Assembly (NCBI GenBank): GCA_001566295.1
Contig: KQ964285.1
Coordinates: 1 to 64,000 of the forward strand
DNA length: 64,000 nt
Direction of reading: 5' to 3'
Source of the DNA: Microdochium bolleyi
Taxonomy: Eukaryota; Ascomycota; Sordariomycetes; Xylariales; Microdochiaceae
The translations under genes were made by a program, and so were the position numbers. Below, one piece after another: positions 10,288 through 20,761 of this stretch; position 1 is the stretch's first letter; each line of letters starts with the position of its first letter. The notes beneath the pieces were generated by a model. The model saw nothing but the letters and a program-made list of their open reading frames with translations, was not told where the DNA came from and did not search any database.

Positions 10288-12865
10288 ATGTCCGGCATCC
10301 CGCATTTGTCGCCTTCGAGCGGCGAGCACGGCCGCATCCCTAGAGCATGCGAGTCGTGCAGACGAAGAAAAAGAAAGGTCCGCTAGCTACATCTAGACCT
10401 CTGTCGCTTATCGCTAACACTATCCCTGCACCAAGTGCGACGGAGCATCGTCATGCCAGTGGTGTGCCAGGCATGAGCACGACTGCGTGTACGCGACAGA
10501 GCGGCGCAGGTGAGCCAACGACCCACACGTGGATCGCCCGATGGTCCATCGCTAACGTCTGGCCGGGAGCTCAAAGGCCACGCACAGGCCTTGCGCGGAC
10601 TGTGCAGCTCGAGGAACAGGTTACAGTTCTCAGGGACTATGTCCGCCAGCTGGAGCTGGCTGCGGGCACGGGGCGCCGCCCAGCGCAGGTCACTGATCTG
10701 CTCCATAACAAAGACGCTGCGGAGGAAGACGGAGGTGACGAGACGACTGCAGCCATACCTGGTGGGGTCCCCATGATGGCGAAAGCGCGGGGCACAGCAG
10801 GTGAAGGGGCGAGGGCCCGCGACAGCAAGAGCAGCGAGACGCCCATCGACGACGTCTGCTCGGTAATGTGGAAGGTGAGCATCGATGACGACGGGACCTG
10901 CAGCGTGGTCGGCCCATCGGGCAACTTCTGCGGCCCAACCGCCGAGGTCAGGGGCTCTCCGCCACTCCCAGCCACGCCGGAGCTCGTGGACGATGAGGGC
11001 TGCCCCGCACACGAGCTCCTGGAACACTTCGCTGGTCACATCAACGCGGTGCACCACTACGTCGACGAGGAGGTTCTTGTGACGCTCGAGCCGGCGCTAC
11101 AGCCGACCGCGAGCCGCTCCCTGTTGCGATGTGCAGTCCTCGCGGCGGCAGCCCTCTTTGCGGATCGACCGCGGGCCGCCCGGGAGCGCCAGTCTCTCGT
11201 GTACGCCCAAGTCGCCGCTGCTGCCGCCGCCGAGTGCTGCCGCAAGCATCCTTGCGCGACGACCGTGTCCGCTCTGGCCGTCATGACCTGGCGCGAGCTT
11301 GCACTTGACAACACGATGGCCGCCTCGCTGTACAATGGCAAGTTGCTAGGCCCTTGGTTCTCATGCACGACTTATCTCCCCGACTAATCCCTCTGCCTCG
11401 GTAGCCATGGGCAGCAGTGTCTGCGTACACCTAGGGCTGCACACCAGCTCGCTTGAGAATCTGCGGCGCTTGCATGTCGGCCCCCTGGGCGACAATCAGG
11501 AGAGAGGGAACAGGCACGACCCAGTGCATGTGAATAACCGTGCCTTCTGGGCGGCCTTCAATACCGATAGGTGCGTGGTGACTGTCCTTGTCCCAATGTT
11601 GACGAGGAGCGCCGGCTGACTTTTCCTGGACAGAATGGCAACCACTCTGATGGGTCGTTACTGCATGCTCCCAACATCTCGAGGCCGGGCCATGCGTTTG
11701 GCTGACAGCCACGGCAGCCTCCCATCACCAGCCGAGGTTGTCTTCCAATGCCAGACTCGTGTGTGGCACATCCACGACCTCCACATGGACCTGATGTAAG
11801 ACGGCCTAGTCTCATGTTCTCCTCTCACCACCATTTTGGGCATCTCTCCCATGGCTCTCTGTGCCAAAGTGCGTACCAGCCATCATCTCCAGTTACTCCC
11901 GCAGCACATATGAGGCGAATGGTTACCAGGCTGGTGTTAGTGACTGATGACCCTCATGCTCTGTCAATAGCTACGCTTTCGATTTCGAAAAGTCACCATT
12001 GCCGGAACGCCTCCGGCTACTACTGGACGCTCGAGAGGAGCTTGATGAGTTCACTCGTAGTCTCCCGCCCGAGGCCTGCCTCAAACAGCAAGAGCTGCCT
12101 CAATCACACGAACGTCAGCTCCATAGCTCACGTGCCAACCCCATCGATGTCGTTGTGCTACACATGGTACACCACATGACATGCCTCCAGATTCACCGGC
12201 CGTACCTCAAGAATACCTTCTCGGATGCTACGCGGTCAATGGCGTTCAGGGCCAGCATTGATTCCGCCACGCAGATCGCCAACCTCGTCCGGTCCCCGCC
12301 GAGTACATGCAGCTGGGATAAAGCACCCTTCATCGTGGTCCACTGTGCTCTGACCGCCGCCATCAGCCTGCTACTTGGCGTGGCCTGGCCCAGATCCGAG
12401 CACGGCAGTCGGGGCCAGATGGTTTGGCGGCTCCGCAACTGTATTGAAGCGCTCGCGGCCATGAGCTCGCGATGGATGCGGGCGCGGCGCGCTATCATCC
12501 TCCTGCGCCAGCTCGCGCAGCGTTGGGGGATCATGGCGGTCATGCCCATCCGATTCAGCAACCCCGTTAACGAAGACGACGCAAGTAACACCGTCGATCA
12601 AGGCCACCCGCGGTTAGCGCCCCTTGCCACAGCCACAGGCACGCCCCTCCTGAGGGAGGAGCTGGCTGGCACGCTCGACCACGATCTTTTTGCACCCTCA
12701 GACCTGGCCGGCGCATGGTCATCCGACTGGGCAGGTGAGCCCAGCTGGGACGATTTCGTCATTGACATGATTCTTATACCAGATGCCGTAGATCCTGACT
12801 TCGCGTGGAACCAGAGTTTAGACTGGACCACGGCAGGAATGCCGGATTTGGATATGGGGAACTGA
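10288..12865 (+). CDS. Zn2Cys6 fungal-type transcription factor (six exons)
   Basis: A nuclear regulator. Exons 10288-10377, 10436-10509, 10577-11337, 11405-11570, 11634-11795 and 11971-12865 keep frame throughout and give 715 aa. The zinc cluster has Cys21, 24, 31, 37, 40 and 47, split by intron 1 between Lys30 and Cys31. A linker and coiled-coil segment 'LEEQVTVLRDYVRQLEL' follows. The regulatory domain includes 'NAMGSSVCVHLGLHTSSLENLR', rebuilt across the third intron, and 'DRMATTLMGRYCMLP'. The third intron (11338-11404) has a GC donor (GCAAGT) with a CTAAT branch point and a TAG acceptor. Intron 1 has the unusual donor GTCCGC. The tail is acidic and Trp-rich ('AWSSDWAGEPSWDDF'), possibly an activation domain. 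It lies between the P450 relic and the MFS transporter, so it is the best candidate regulator of that group. Confidence 0.85.
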
Positions 12866-13086
12866 ATCCGCTGCCACTATTACCATTTGCAAAAGTCCGA
12901 GAGCCTAAGGCCATGCTTAGAATATGTTGCCTGTCACGAGATTGTGTAGAAAGTGTAGTGGATAAACTCATGTAGTTGAAGGATAAATTCATGTAGTTGA
13001 AACCTCTCTTTCCAATTGACACACAACCGGTAATTTACAATCAAAGTGAATATACTAAATCGAGTCTGGATAGTTCTTTCCATGCT

Positions 13087-14792
13087 CTACTCTGCCTGAG
13101 CACCCATTCTCGCGCGAGCACGTTTCCCATAAACATACATGGGAATTGTAACCAGGCACCCAAACGTCGAGAGCCCGCCCCAGGTGGAGAAGAAGATGAC
13201 TGGACCTTGCTGCGCATAGAAGTCGTTAAGCATAAACGTCAGCCCGAATGCGAAGGCACTTTTAATTAACTAGACGGCACCGAAGATAATTAGTATTGTA
13301 ATACGACAGCCATACACAGAAAAGTATAAGAAGCACTTACCATAGCCAGACCAAAGACCTCGCCAGACTTTGCATTAAACACGTCGTTTGTGTAGGCAAC
13401 AATGCCAGTGCAACCTGCACCAACCCCGACGTTAAGTATAACAAGGAACACACCGCACACAAGGGGGCTGAGGCCATCTCCAATAGCACGACCGAGACCG
13501 TAGGCACCCACGACGACGCCAACCAGACACGGGATCATCGTGAGGAGCCGGAATTCGGCCTCAAAGACGCCGCCGTTGCGCGCGCTGAGGACCGAAGCAG
13601 CCTTGTCGGAGAACCATCCAGCAAAAACAGTGCCAATGGCGGAGCCAATCAGAGGTGCGACACCTACGAGGACGCCAATCTCCGTAGCGGGCATCAAGTA
13701 GGGCGGCGCGCTGAAGATCTGGGCGGCCACAGCACCCAAGACGATGACCCAGGTGAAGATGATGGACCACAGGACACAGCTCCAGATTGCGGCAGGGTGC
13801 CAGAGCAGCGCCAGGGGCTCCACCAAACCCCTCCAGACATCGCCAAACGTGCCGAAGCGGATATGCTGCACCCCAAGCAGCCTCCTCCAGACTGATGGCG
13901 GGCCCTCTGTGGCAGGTTCGCCTATTGCTGTTTTCTCACGTGCACCCAGAGAAGGCACAGGCTCCGTCACAGGGAGTGTGGTCGCCTCCCCGTCTTCGTG
14001 ACTTTTGCGGTTTGGCGTGAATGGGCGCGAGTCGGCTCCGCAGTGTCCGTCGATCACCATATCGCTGTGATGGACCATGCCGACCGAGCCGTGGCAGGGC
14101 TCTGGGTACAAGAACCAGACAGCGGCAAGACTGACCCCAAAGCTGATGGCGAGGATCCAGAAGCACCAGCGCCAGCCAAGAGTGGTGATGACATAGCCAC
14201 TGATGATGGGAGCGATGTTGACGGAGCACAGCACGGCGAAGTTCCACGAGCCGCTCCTCCGGCCGCGCTCGCGGACGTGGAAGACATCGGTAATGGACGT
14301 GGTGCCGCCCACAGAGAAGAAAGCAGCCATGGAAAGACCCTGGGCGACACGGGAACCCAGCAGGGACCCGTACGAGGGCGAGAGCGCTGCCCACACGCAC
14401 GACGCGATGAGGACGAGTGTGGTGATCATGAAGACCAGCCGGCGGCCCACGACACGGGCTAGCACGGCGAGAACATAGGAACCCACACCCAGGGCCATGA
14501 TGAGCGTGCCGTTCAGCAGAGTGACGTTTAGAAGGGTCGTCCCGAGGTCGGCAGCCACGAGGAGGAACCCGGGCACGAGGACAGGGCCGATGACGCCGGT
14601 CAGGCAAGCGCCAAAGAGCAGCATCGCGAAGTAGAGCTCCTGCCGAACACGCGACAGGTGCATGATGGGCTTGTCAACGGTGTCCCCGGCATTGTCATCG
14701 TGAGACCTGGGGTCAGGACCCTTCAACAGGGTCGTGCCAGGGATGATGCCCGACTGGCCTGTCGTCGTAGGCTCGAGAATGCCAAAGGCCAT
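13087..14792 (-). CDS. MFS transporter (drug/H+ antiporter-like)
   Basis: A plasma-membrane facilitator, probably exporting a small molecule by proton antiport. Exon 1 ends at 13341 and exon 2 is 13087-13269, with a 71-nt intron (donor GTAAGT, acceptor TCTAG). From Met at 14792 ('MAFGILE...IPGTTLL', the usual start in this family) it is 544 aa; an upstream in-frame ATG at 14888 would add 32 residues. Two halves of hydrophobic helices flank a long hydrophilic central loop ('HSDMVIDGHCGADSRPF...'). The first half contains 'RVAQGLSMAAFFSVGGTTSITDVF' and the charged 'RERGRRSGSW' loop of the DHA-type families. Exon 2 supplies the last two helices and the basic C-terminus 'KRARARMGAQAE'. It is divergent from the nitrilase, and part of it is duplicated at 9918-10120. 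Confidence 0.9.
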
Positions 14793-15064
14793 GTTGGATC
14801 TTGGTGGTGTTGAGTCGCGGATAGTCGTCTCTTGTGTCTGCCTATTGCCAGGACATGTCTGTCCGTTCCAGCTAGCAGCGGCAGCCATGCTGCTTTATAT
14901 GTCCCTGGTGACGAGGCAGGCCAGACTCGTCGTGGTGCGTTGAGGGGGGCCCTTGGCCCACTTTGACCCCAGGTATCGGACCCTCGACCCCAGCCGCAAG
15001 TGGTCCCGAGACGCTATGCCGAGATCACTGGGTCGATCTAGGGTATGGGGCGGCAGCCTATCGC

Positions 15065-15088
15065 GGCGGCATTGCGAGAGCCGCCGCT
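15065..15088. promoter_or_regulatory. 24-bp dyad, copy 1 (candidate operator)
   Basis: GGCGGCATT, seven bases, then CCGCCGCT. The outer arms GCGGCGGC (15063-15070) and GCCGCCGC (15080-15087) are exact reverse complements, giving an 8-bp inverted repeat with a 9-bp spacer. CGG triplets in inverted orientation are the usual target of dimeric Zn2Cys6 proteins. Confidence 0.6.
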
Positions 15089-15122
15089 TGCAAGCGTCGC
15101 CCCACCGACTTTGGCTTATCAT

Positions 15123-15146
15123 GGCGGCATTCGAAGCACCGCCGCT
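15123..15146. promoter_or_regulatory. 24-bp dyad, copy 2 (candidate operator)
   Basis: It has the same layout as copy 1: GGCGGCATT, seven different bases, CCGCCGCT. The first nine and last eight positions are identical and the spacing is the same, with copy starts 58 bp apart. Conserved half-sites around a diverged core look like protein-binding sites rather than a simple duplication. Confidence 0.6.
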
Positions 15147-15299
15147 GATAGAGATAAGGCCATGACGCCCAGCGGGTGCTAGTGCCAGCCCGACCTCGGC
15201 CTCCTCGTGATATTCAAAGTCAAAGCTGCCTTGTCTAATATCTCCCCTACAGCGTCACTGCGTCCAAAGAGCCAATCCAGACTCTACCATCCTACAGCC

Positions 15300-16345
15300 A
15301 TGTCTGCCGCCACGCCGTCACAACAGCTGCCGTCCACGTTGCGCGTGGCGGTCGCGCAGGCAGAACCCGTATGGCTCGATCTCGAGGCAACCGTCAACAA
15401 GACATGTGCACTCATCGACCAGGCTGGCAGCCAGGGCGCCAAAGTGCTTGCGTTCCCTGAGTGCTGGATCCCTGGCTATCCCGGCTGGATCTGGTCACGA
15501 CCTGTCGATATCGAGCGGACCAAGGACTACATCAAGAATTCTCTGCGGGTTGAGTCGACTGAGATGGATCGTATCAAGGCCGCGGCAGCCAGGCATGGCA
15601 TTGTCGTCGTGCTGGGCTTCTCAGAGCGCCAGGGCGATTCGCTCTACATCGCACAGGCCACAATCGACGGCGGCCAACAGGGTCGGCTTCTCGCACACCG
15701 GCGAAAGATCAAGGCGACACACATGGAGCGCACCATCTTCGGTGATGCCTCTGGCGAGGCGCTCGTGGGCGTTGTCGACACGTCCGCCGGCCGTGTTGGC
15801 GCCCTAGCCTGCTGGGAACACGCCCAGCCCCTGCTAAAATACCACATGTACAGCCACCGCCAGCAGCTGCACGTGGCCGCGTGGCCGCCACTGCATCCCC
15901 ACGAGGGACCAGAGCTGTGGTCCATGAGTAGCGAAGGTCAGTCCTTGAACATGAGTCGCGCCCCTGGATCTAGAAACCAGACTGACCCCCGACCGCACTG
16001 TGTCCAGGCGCTCGTGCTCTGTCACGCACCTATGCAATCGAGGCGCAGTCTTTTGTGCTACACGCGACTTCGCTTATATCACGATCAGGCATTGATCGAC
16101 TCGACTCTTCGACAGGCGTTGCTATGCAAATACCAGGCGGCGGTACGTCCGCTATTTTCGGGCCTGATGGACGTCAATTATCAGAAGACCTCGGCCAAGA
16201 AGAAGAAGGAGTGATCTATGCCGATGTCAACCTTGACGATATCCTCCGAGCCAAAAGCTTTCTAGACCTATGTGGTCATTACAGCCGACCGGACATGCTC
16301 TGGCTCGGTGTCGATCCCAATGTCAAGCTGCATGTGAGACAATAA
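15300..16345 (+). CDS. Nitrilase
   Basis: A carbon-nitrogen hydrolase that converts nitriles to acids and ammonia (or amides in hydratase-like members). Exons 15300-15936 and 16008-16345 (donor GTCAGT, acceptor TCCAG) give 324 aa, the normal fungal length. The catalytic triad is visible: Glu54 in 'AFPECWIPGYPG', Lys136 in 'HRRKIKATHMERTIFG' and Cys171 in 'GALACWEHAQPLLKYH'. Exon 2 supplies 'RTYAIEAQSFVLHATSLIS' and 'GGGTSAIFGPDGRQLSE'. The ATG at 15300 fits the family N-terminus; an upstream in-frame ATG (15207) is less likely. Cyanide hydratases share the fold, but the Cys motif here looks more like the nitrilase group. It is divergent from the MFS gene across a promoter with paired dyads. 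Confidence 0.92.
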
Positions 16346-16575
16346 CCTTTGTTAAATACCGTACACCACGCTCCACGAGCGAGTGGATCTCTCAGGCTAG
16401 TAGATAGTCTCTAAGTCCTCATGATAATATATAAGTTACTTTAACTATAACTAATGCCTCACCATTAGAACCATTTAGAATCCTTTGTCTAGAGGTAGAC
16501 TTAACACATTCAGCCCCAGTGAACTATGCCTTCTCCTGCTGAGACAACCCTACCAATTCGACCACGGCTAAAACC
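16346..16575. other. Short A/T-rich intergenic region between convergent genes
   Basis: About 230 bp separate the 3' ends of the nitrilase and the pectate lyase. The A/T-rich stretch around 16420-16460 probably holds both terminators. No further feature is visible. Confidence 0.5.
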
Positions 16576-17871
16576 CTACGTGGATGCGCCGACAGCTGCA
16601 CCAGACTTCGGTATTAAGAATTTACTGCTCTTAACGCGCCCGTCTGCCCCGCGAACTCCACGCAGGATCGCGTCATCCGTGCTTACAAAAGCGCTGTCCG
16701 ACCAGTCGTCGGTATTGTCCCACGAGTTGCCAGTCGACTGAACCTTCGAATTGAGCGTCGCCTGCCCGTTAGTGTTACCTGCCCCAATGTTGGCGCGCAT
16801 AGTCGAGGCCGAGCTGCGCATGACGTAGCCGGTGTCGCCGTTCTTCCAGGCCGTATTGCGCTCAAACGTGAGGGAGCCCGGGTTCCCGTTGTCAATGAAG
16901 CCCTTTGCGAAGTTCTTATATGCGATCGACTGACGGACGACGTGGTTGGTGGGCGGGTTGTTGGTTATGCCGAGCTTGAAGCCATTACCGTCGCCCTCGA
17001 ACGGGCTGAATCCCCAGCGGTTGAAGCCGTTGCCCCAGGCGAACACTTGCTCAATTATGACGGGTGAGGCGAACATGTACAGGTCGAGCCCGTCGTCGAC
17101 ATTGTCCCAGAGGCGTGCATTGCGCAGCACGTTCCCCTCACCCGAGCCGCTCTTGCACGCGAAGCCGTCGGCGCTTTCTCCGTTCTTGCGTGGATCCCGG
17201 TTCATGTACGAGTCCAGGTTAACGACTGTGTTATTGGACGAGGTGCCCTCGAGCTGGAAGCCAGTCTCGTAGTTGTCGTGCGTTGACATGCCAGAGTAAT
17301 AGTTGTTCGACGCGTCACGCGCGTAGATGCCGTACGGTCCGTTGATAAGCCTAGAGTATCATGTGAGTACCATGTATATAATAATTCTCATGTATGAAAC
17401 AAGGGGCCCACAGGAAGCGACTCACTCAAGGTTGTAGAAGGCCCAGTACTCGGCATTCTGGATATGAAAGATACCTCGCTCCCCGTTAGGCAGCGCCTCA
17501 CCCAGTTTCTTCGGTGTGCTACAGAGAGCTTGGTCAGGAATTTTCTCACTAAAGATACAAATACTCCAGACCTACCCAGGCATATTCTCGCCGTCGATAA
17601 TGACCTTTTCATTCTGGTAGGGGCGAATGGTGATGGGTGCATTCCGTGCGCCACTTTTGCTGATCTGAATATTGGATGAGGGCGCAAAAGTACCCTTTCG
17701 AAGGTAGATTACATCGCCAGCGGCAGCCCTGTTGACGGCATCTTGGATGGACCCGTAAGGCGAATCGATGGTCCCTGAGCCACTGCCTGACGGCGCAACA
17801 AAGATTTCGCGCGCACAGGTTCCACTAACCAGTGCCAGGAAGAGGAACGTTGTAGTATAGGCGCTGCGCAT
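16576..17871 (-). CDS. Secreted PL9-like pectate lyase (right-handed beta-helix)
   Basis: A secreted polysaccharide lyase, probably cleaving pectate by beta-elimination. Exons 17576-17871, 17426-17518 and 16576-17350 give 387 aa. The start at 17871 ('MRSAYTTTFLFLALVSGTCA') gives a good signal peptide; an in-frame ATG at 17922 would add 17 residues before it. The mature part begins 'REIFVAPSGSGSGTIDSPYGSIQDAVNRAAAGDVIYLRKG', the typical opening of PL9-type beta-helix enzymes. Later come 'NGESADGFACKSGSG' and 'LWDNVDDGLDLYMFASPVIIEQVFAWGNG', the Asp-rich calcium/catalytic region of the family, and 'GDGNGFKLG'. Other PL families and DUF1565-type helices are possible but fit less well. With the tannase next to it, it suggests a plant-associated or saprotrophic lifestyle. 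Confidence 0.85.
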
Positions 17872-18508
17872 CTTTGCCGCTCTAAGCTTTGATGGTGCTT
17901 GGAGAAGTTCATATGGAGGCATGCCTAGTCAATGACCAATATATATAACCGAGTACCCTCGGCCACAGTTCACCCGCATCTAAAGGGCATTGACAATCTT
18001 AAGTCCCCGGCCAGTCGTGATTCGAGGATTCTCCGCCTTGGCCGATATCGTGGTTGCGCTTGCCTGATTGGCGGAACCTCAAGTGTTGACGATCCCACCT
18101 TACGGAGTCAAGGGTCCGCTGAATCAAGGGATGTCCGGTAGGGGTCCCCATGAAAATTGGTAATTCTCATGGTTATTGATTATATTGGCTGTCGCACAAA
18201 TCACCTTCCTATCTTGGCAAGGTCTAGCTGGAGACATCGAAAACGAAATATCGCTGTTTCCGAAAGTAAAAACGCAAGTGTCTGTATTTGTGAAGCCAAA
18301 TGCAGAACCACAGATGAGATTTAGTCATATGCAAGGTCTGTGCTTACAGGAGCGACAGGGATCAACATCTAATAAAGCTAGTACGCACGAAAGGCCAATT
18401 TCTTAGCCAGCATTGAAGGAGAATTATGTTTAAGCGAGTTACAATATTACTTGAGCTTTATCCCCCTTATAGAACAGTGACCCTTGAATCCCGACTAGAC
18501 GGCTAGGC
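17872..18508. other. Intergenic, pectate lyase promoter side
   Basis: About 640 bp upstream of the pectate lyase and downstream of the tannase, both on the minus strand. 'tatatata' at 17939-17946 lies about 70 bp upstream of the pectate lyase start and could be its TATA element. Nothing else is recognised. Confidence 0.5.
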
Positions 18509-20181
18509 TTATACGCACTCCCAGCTGGTTGATAGGTTTGTCGTCGTTACCCCATTCCACTTGCTGCGCTGAGGATATGGGCAAAGCTCTAGAAAGTGAA
18601 CGTTAGTGTATAGTTAGTAAAGGGTAACAGGAAACACTCACTTCTCTCGGAAACGACAGGCTGAGTTACATTGTCCCCAGTGTACTTGGTGCCGACAATA
18701 GAGCTTGGTGCCTTGCCGTTCTCGACCCAGTCCACCAGGGCGAGCAGGACATTGTGCTCAGCGTCCGTCTTCGCCGGATCCAGCGGGTATCGTTGGCCAA
18801 TGTTGTTTGGCCCCGGCCCGCCCGCGCAGTGCGCCATACCAGGCACAAGGAAGAGGCGATAGAAGTCGAGCATAGCATCCAGCCCTAGACCGGTGGCGGC
18901 CTGCACCTTGGCGAACCACTGTATCGCAAGCTCCGAGGTGATGGTCTGGTCAATGTGGCCGTGGTAGGCCATGATCTTGACTCCAAGAGCGTGAGCCTTG
19001 GTGTAGTCGGGATTGCGGAAGCCGACACCGCCGGGATTCAGGTTGACAGCAAAGTCCATGTCCTCGACGGTGAAGTTGAGTGAAGTCCAATCAGAGTTGT
19101 TGTACACGGCACCCTTCCAGAAGTCATCGAGCACACGGTACGTCAACTGTGCAGTGCCATTGATCTGGTTGGCCGAGAAGACGCTCGTGTCGGCGCCCAG
19201 GCCGAAGCCCGGATACACGATCTCTCCGCGCCCGTTGGCCAGCGGCTCGTACGCGGCGCGCACAGACTCGACTTGTTTGGGCTCAAGGCAGACGGAGCTA
19301 TTGAATGCGGAGCCTTCACACGCAGCGAGAGCAGGATCGTAGCGGAACTGGGTGGGGTCGTCGATGATGCCATCGACCACGCCGTCGAGCGGGTCGAAGA
19401 GTGCAATCTGGTGGTCGACAATGGCCTTCCACTGCTCAGGCCGGACGTATGCGGAGCTGTTGAGATCCGGCCAGCCGATGCGCCGGGCGAGAATCCCCTT
19501 GGATGCGACAATGTGTAGCCAGTCCTGAGCCGGTGATCCGGCCAGGATGCCGTCAAAGTCCTCAGGATAGAGCTGTGCATTCTGCAGACCCTGACGCCCA
19601 CCGGTGCTGCAGCCGTGGTAGTAGCTGTTGCGCGGGGGCTTGCCATAGTAGCGTTCGATGAGCTGCTTGCCGAAGCCGGCCTCGACGTGGATGGCACGGT
19701 GGCCAAAGTCGTCAATGACGGCTGGCTGGTCGAGGAAGAAGTCGAAGCCCGACTCGCCATCGTGGCCACCATTGGTGCCCAGCGTGGCGAAGCCCAGTCC
19801 GGCGCCTATCTGCAGGCCTGAGTAGTCGATACAGCCGCCAATACCGCCGCCGCCGGTTGCGAGGAAGCGCCCGTTCCAGTCGGCAGGCAGCCAGGCGTCG
19901 ATGCGGATAGAGCTGCCAGGCACCTGGGTCACGTTGATGACAACGCGGCACATGTCGGCTGTCGCGGTTGCTGTGAAGCCATAGTTGGGGCACAGGTCCT
20001 TGGAGTACGGAAGTTTGAGGATGCTGCCCTTGGGCAGGGTGTCGACGGACAAAAGCGTCGCATTGGGAAATGCGAAGGAGTCGGCAGCACAAGGCTTTGC
20101 CGGACCTGTCTCGGCCCGCACGGTGGCATGGCAGGCCGTGATGCCGAGCCCAAGGGCAGTGGCGAGTCGTCGGGTATGCAT
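18509..20181 (-). CDS. Tannase / feruloyl esterase family protein
   Basis: A secreted serine esterase hydrolysing gallate or ferulate esters of plant phenolics. Exons 18642-20181 and 18509-18588 (donor GTGAGT, acceptor TTCTAG) give 539 aa. Exon 2 restores the typical C-terminus 'KLCPYPQRSKWNG...SFWECV'-like ending, here 'STSWECV'. An N-terminal signal peptide is likely (first about 23 residues). The nucleophile is Ser192 in 'GCSTGG', with Asp411 ('HGHIDQ') and His451 ('GMAHCAGG'). Cys191 and Cys452 flank the catalytic residues as in the CS-D-HC motif of this family, where they form a disulfide. 'FDPLDGVVDGIIDDP' (about 262-276) resembles the calcium loop of the lid domain. Tannase versus feruloyl esterase specificity cannot be decided from sequence. 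Confidence 0.93.
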
Positions 20182-20761
20182 CGCGGCGCAGGTTTCGAGA
20201 CTGCTGGCTGGATCGGGGGATGAGGCTGGGGGCTTATCCGAGGCTCGCGTGGATCAGAACTCGGGAGAGTGCCGCCGCCTCTTCTTGTACTCGCCTGCCT
20301 CGCCGTGTTCTCCATGCCACGGCCAAAGTGACCGAGCCTGGCCGGCCGCGGGCTCCAGGGTGATGTCACAGTCGGCCCCACGCCCAGGCCCGGTGATGGA
20401 GATCTCCACGTTGCATCCCCGCCTTCCCCGCATAGAGCGAACTTGGTGGGCGGCAGTTGCGTCGTGCACTCGTGGAGCAGCACCTCGCGAGTCATCCAGT
20501 CCGGGGTCCGGGTCGGCAGGCTCCAGCCCGTTGCCGAGTCATGACGTGCGGGGGACGGCCGGGCCCCGGTGCCCGGTTCTCGGTTCTCGGAGCCGGGATG
20601 CCGAGCCGTCGGAGGGTGGCTGCCCGGCCCACCGGCCGCACGGAGGCCAAGTGGGGCCGCGTGAGGGATCTGCTGGGCACACTTCCCACCACACAGCTGC
20701 CGCACCTCCAGAAGAGCAGACACAACAATACCAGCCGCAGTCGGAGCCAGTCTGTCCCAGG
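20182..20761. other. Divergent tannase-SET promoter region
   Basis: About 580 bp, GC-rich, between the tannase and SET gene starts. An open frame reads through it in phase with the SET gene, but its composition is low-complexity and resembles no protein. A near-tandem 'cggttctcggttctcgg' lies at 20575-20591. No clear operator is seen. Confidence 0.5.

Larger units (their letters stand above)
14793..15299. promoter_or_regulatory. Divergent MFS-nitrilase promoter region
   Basis: About 500 bp between two divergently transcribed genes. It contains two near-identical GC-rich dyads (listed separately), a perfect 10-bp palindrome GCTTGCAAGC at 15086-15095, and a CCAAT-type motif near 15272 upstream of the nitrilase. 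The arrangement suggests co-regulation of transporter and nitrilase; this is inference. Confidence 0.6.

Noticed and set aside
19985..20761. Extension of the SET gene reading frame 259 codons upstream
   Set aside because: It overlaps the tannase coding region on the other strand and has no protein-like features; ATG 20762 begins the conserved part.
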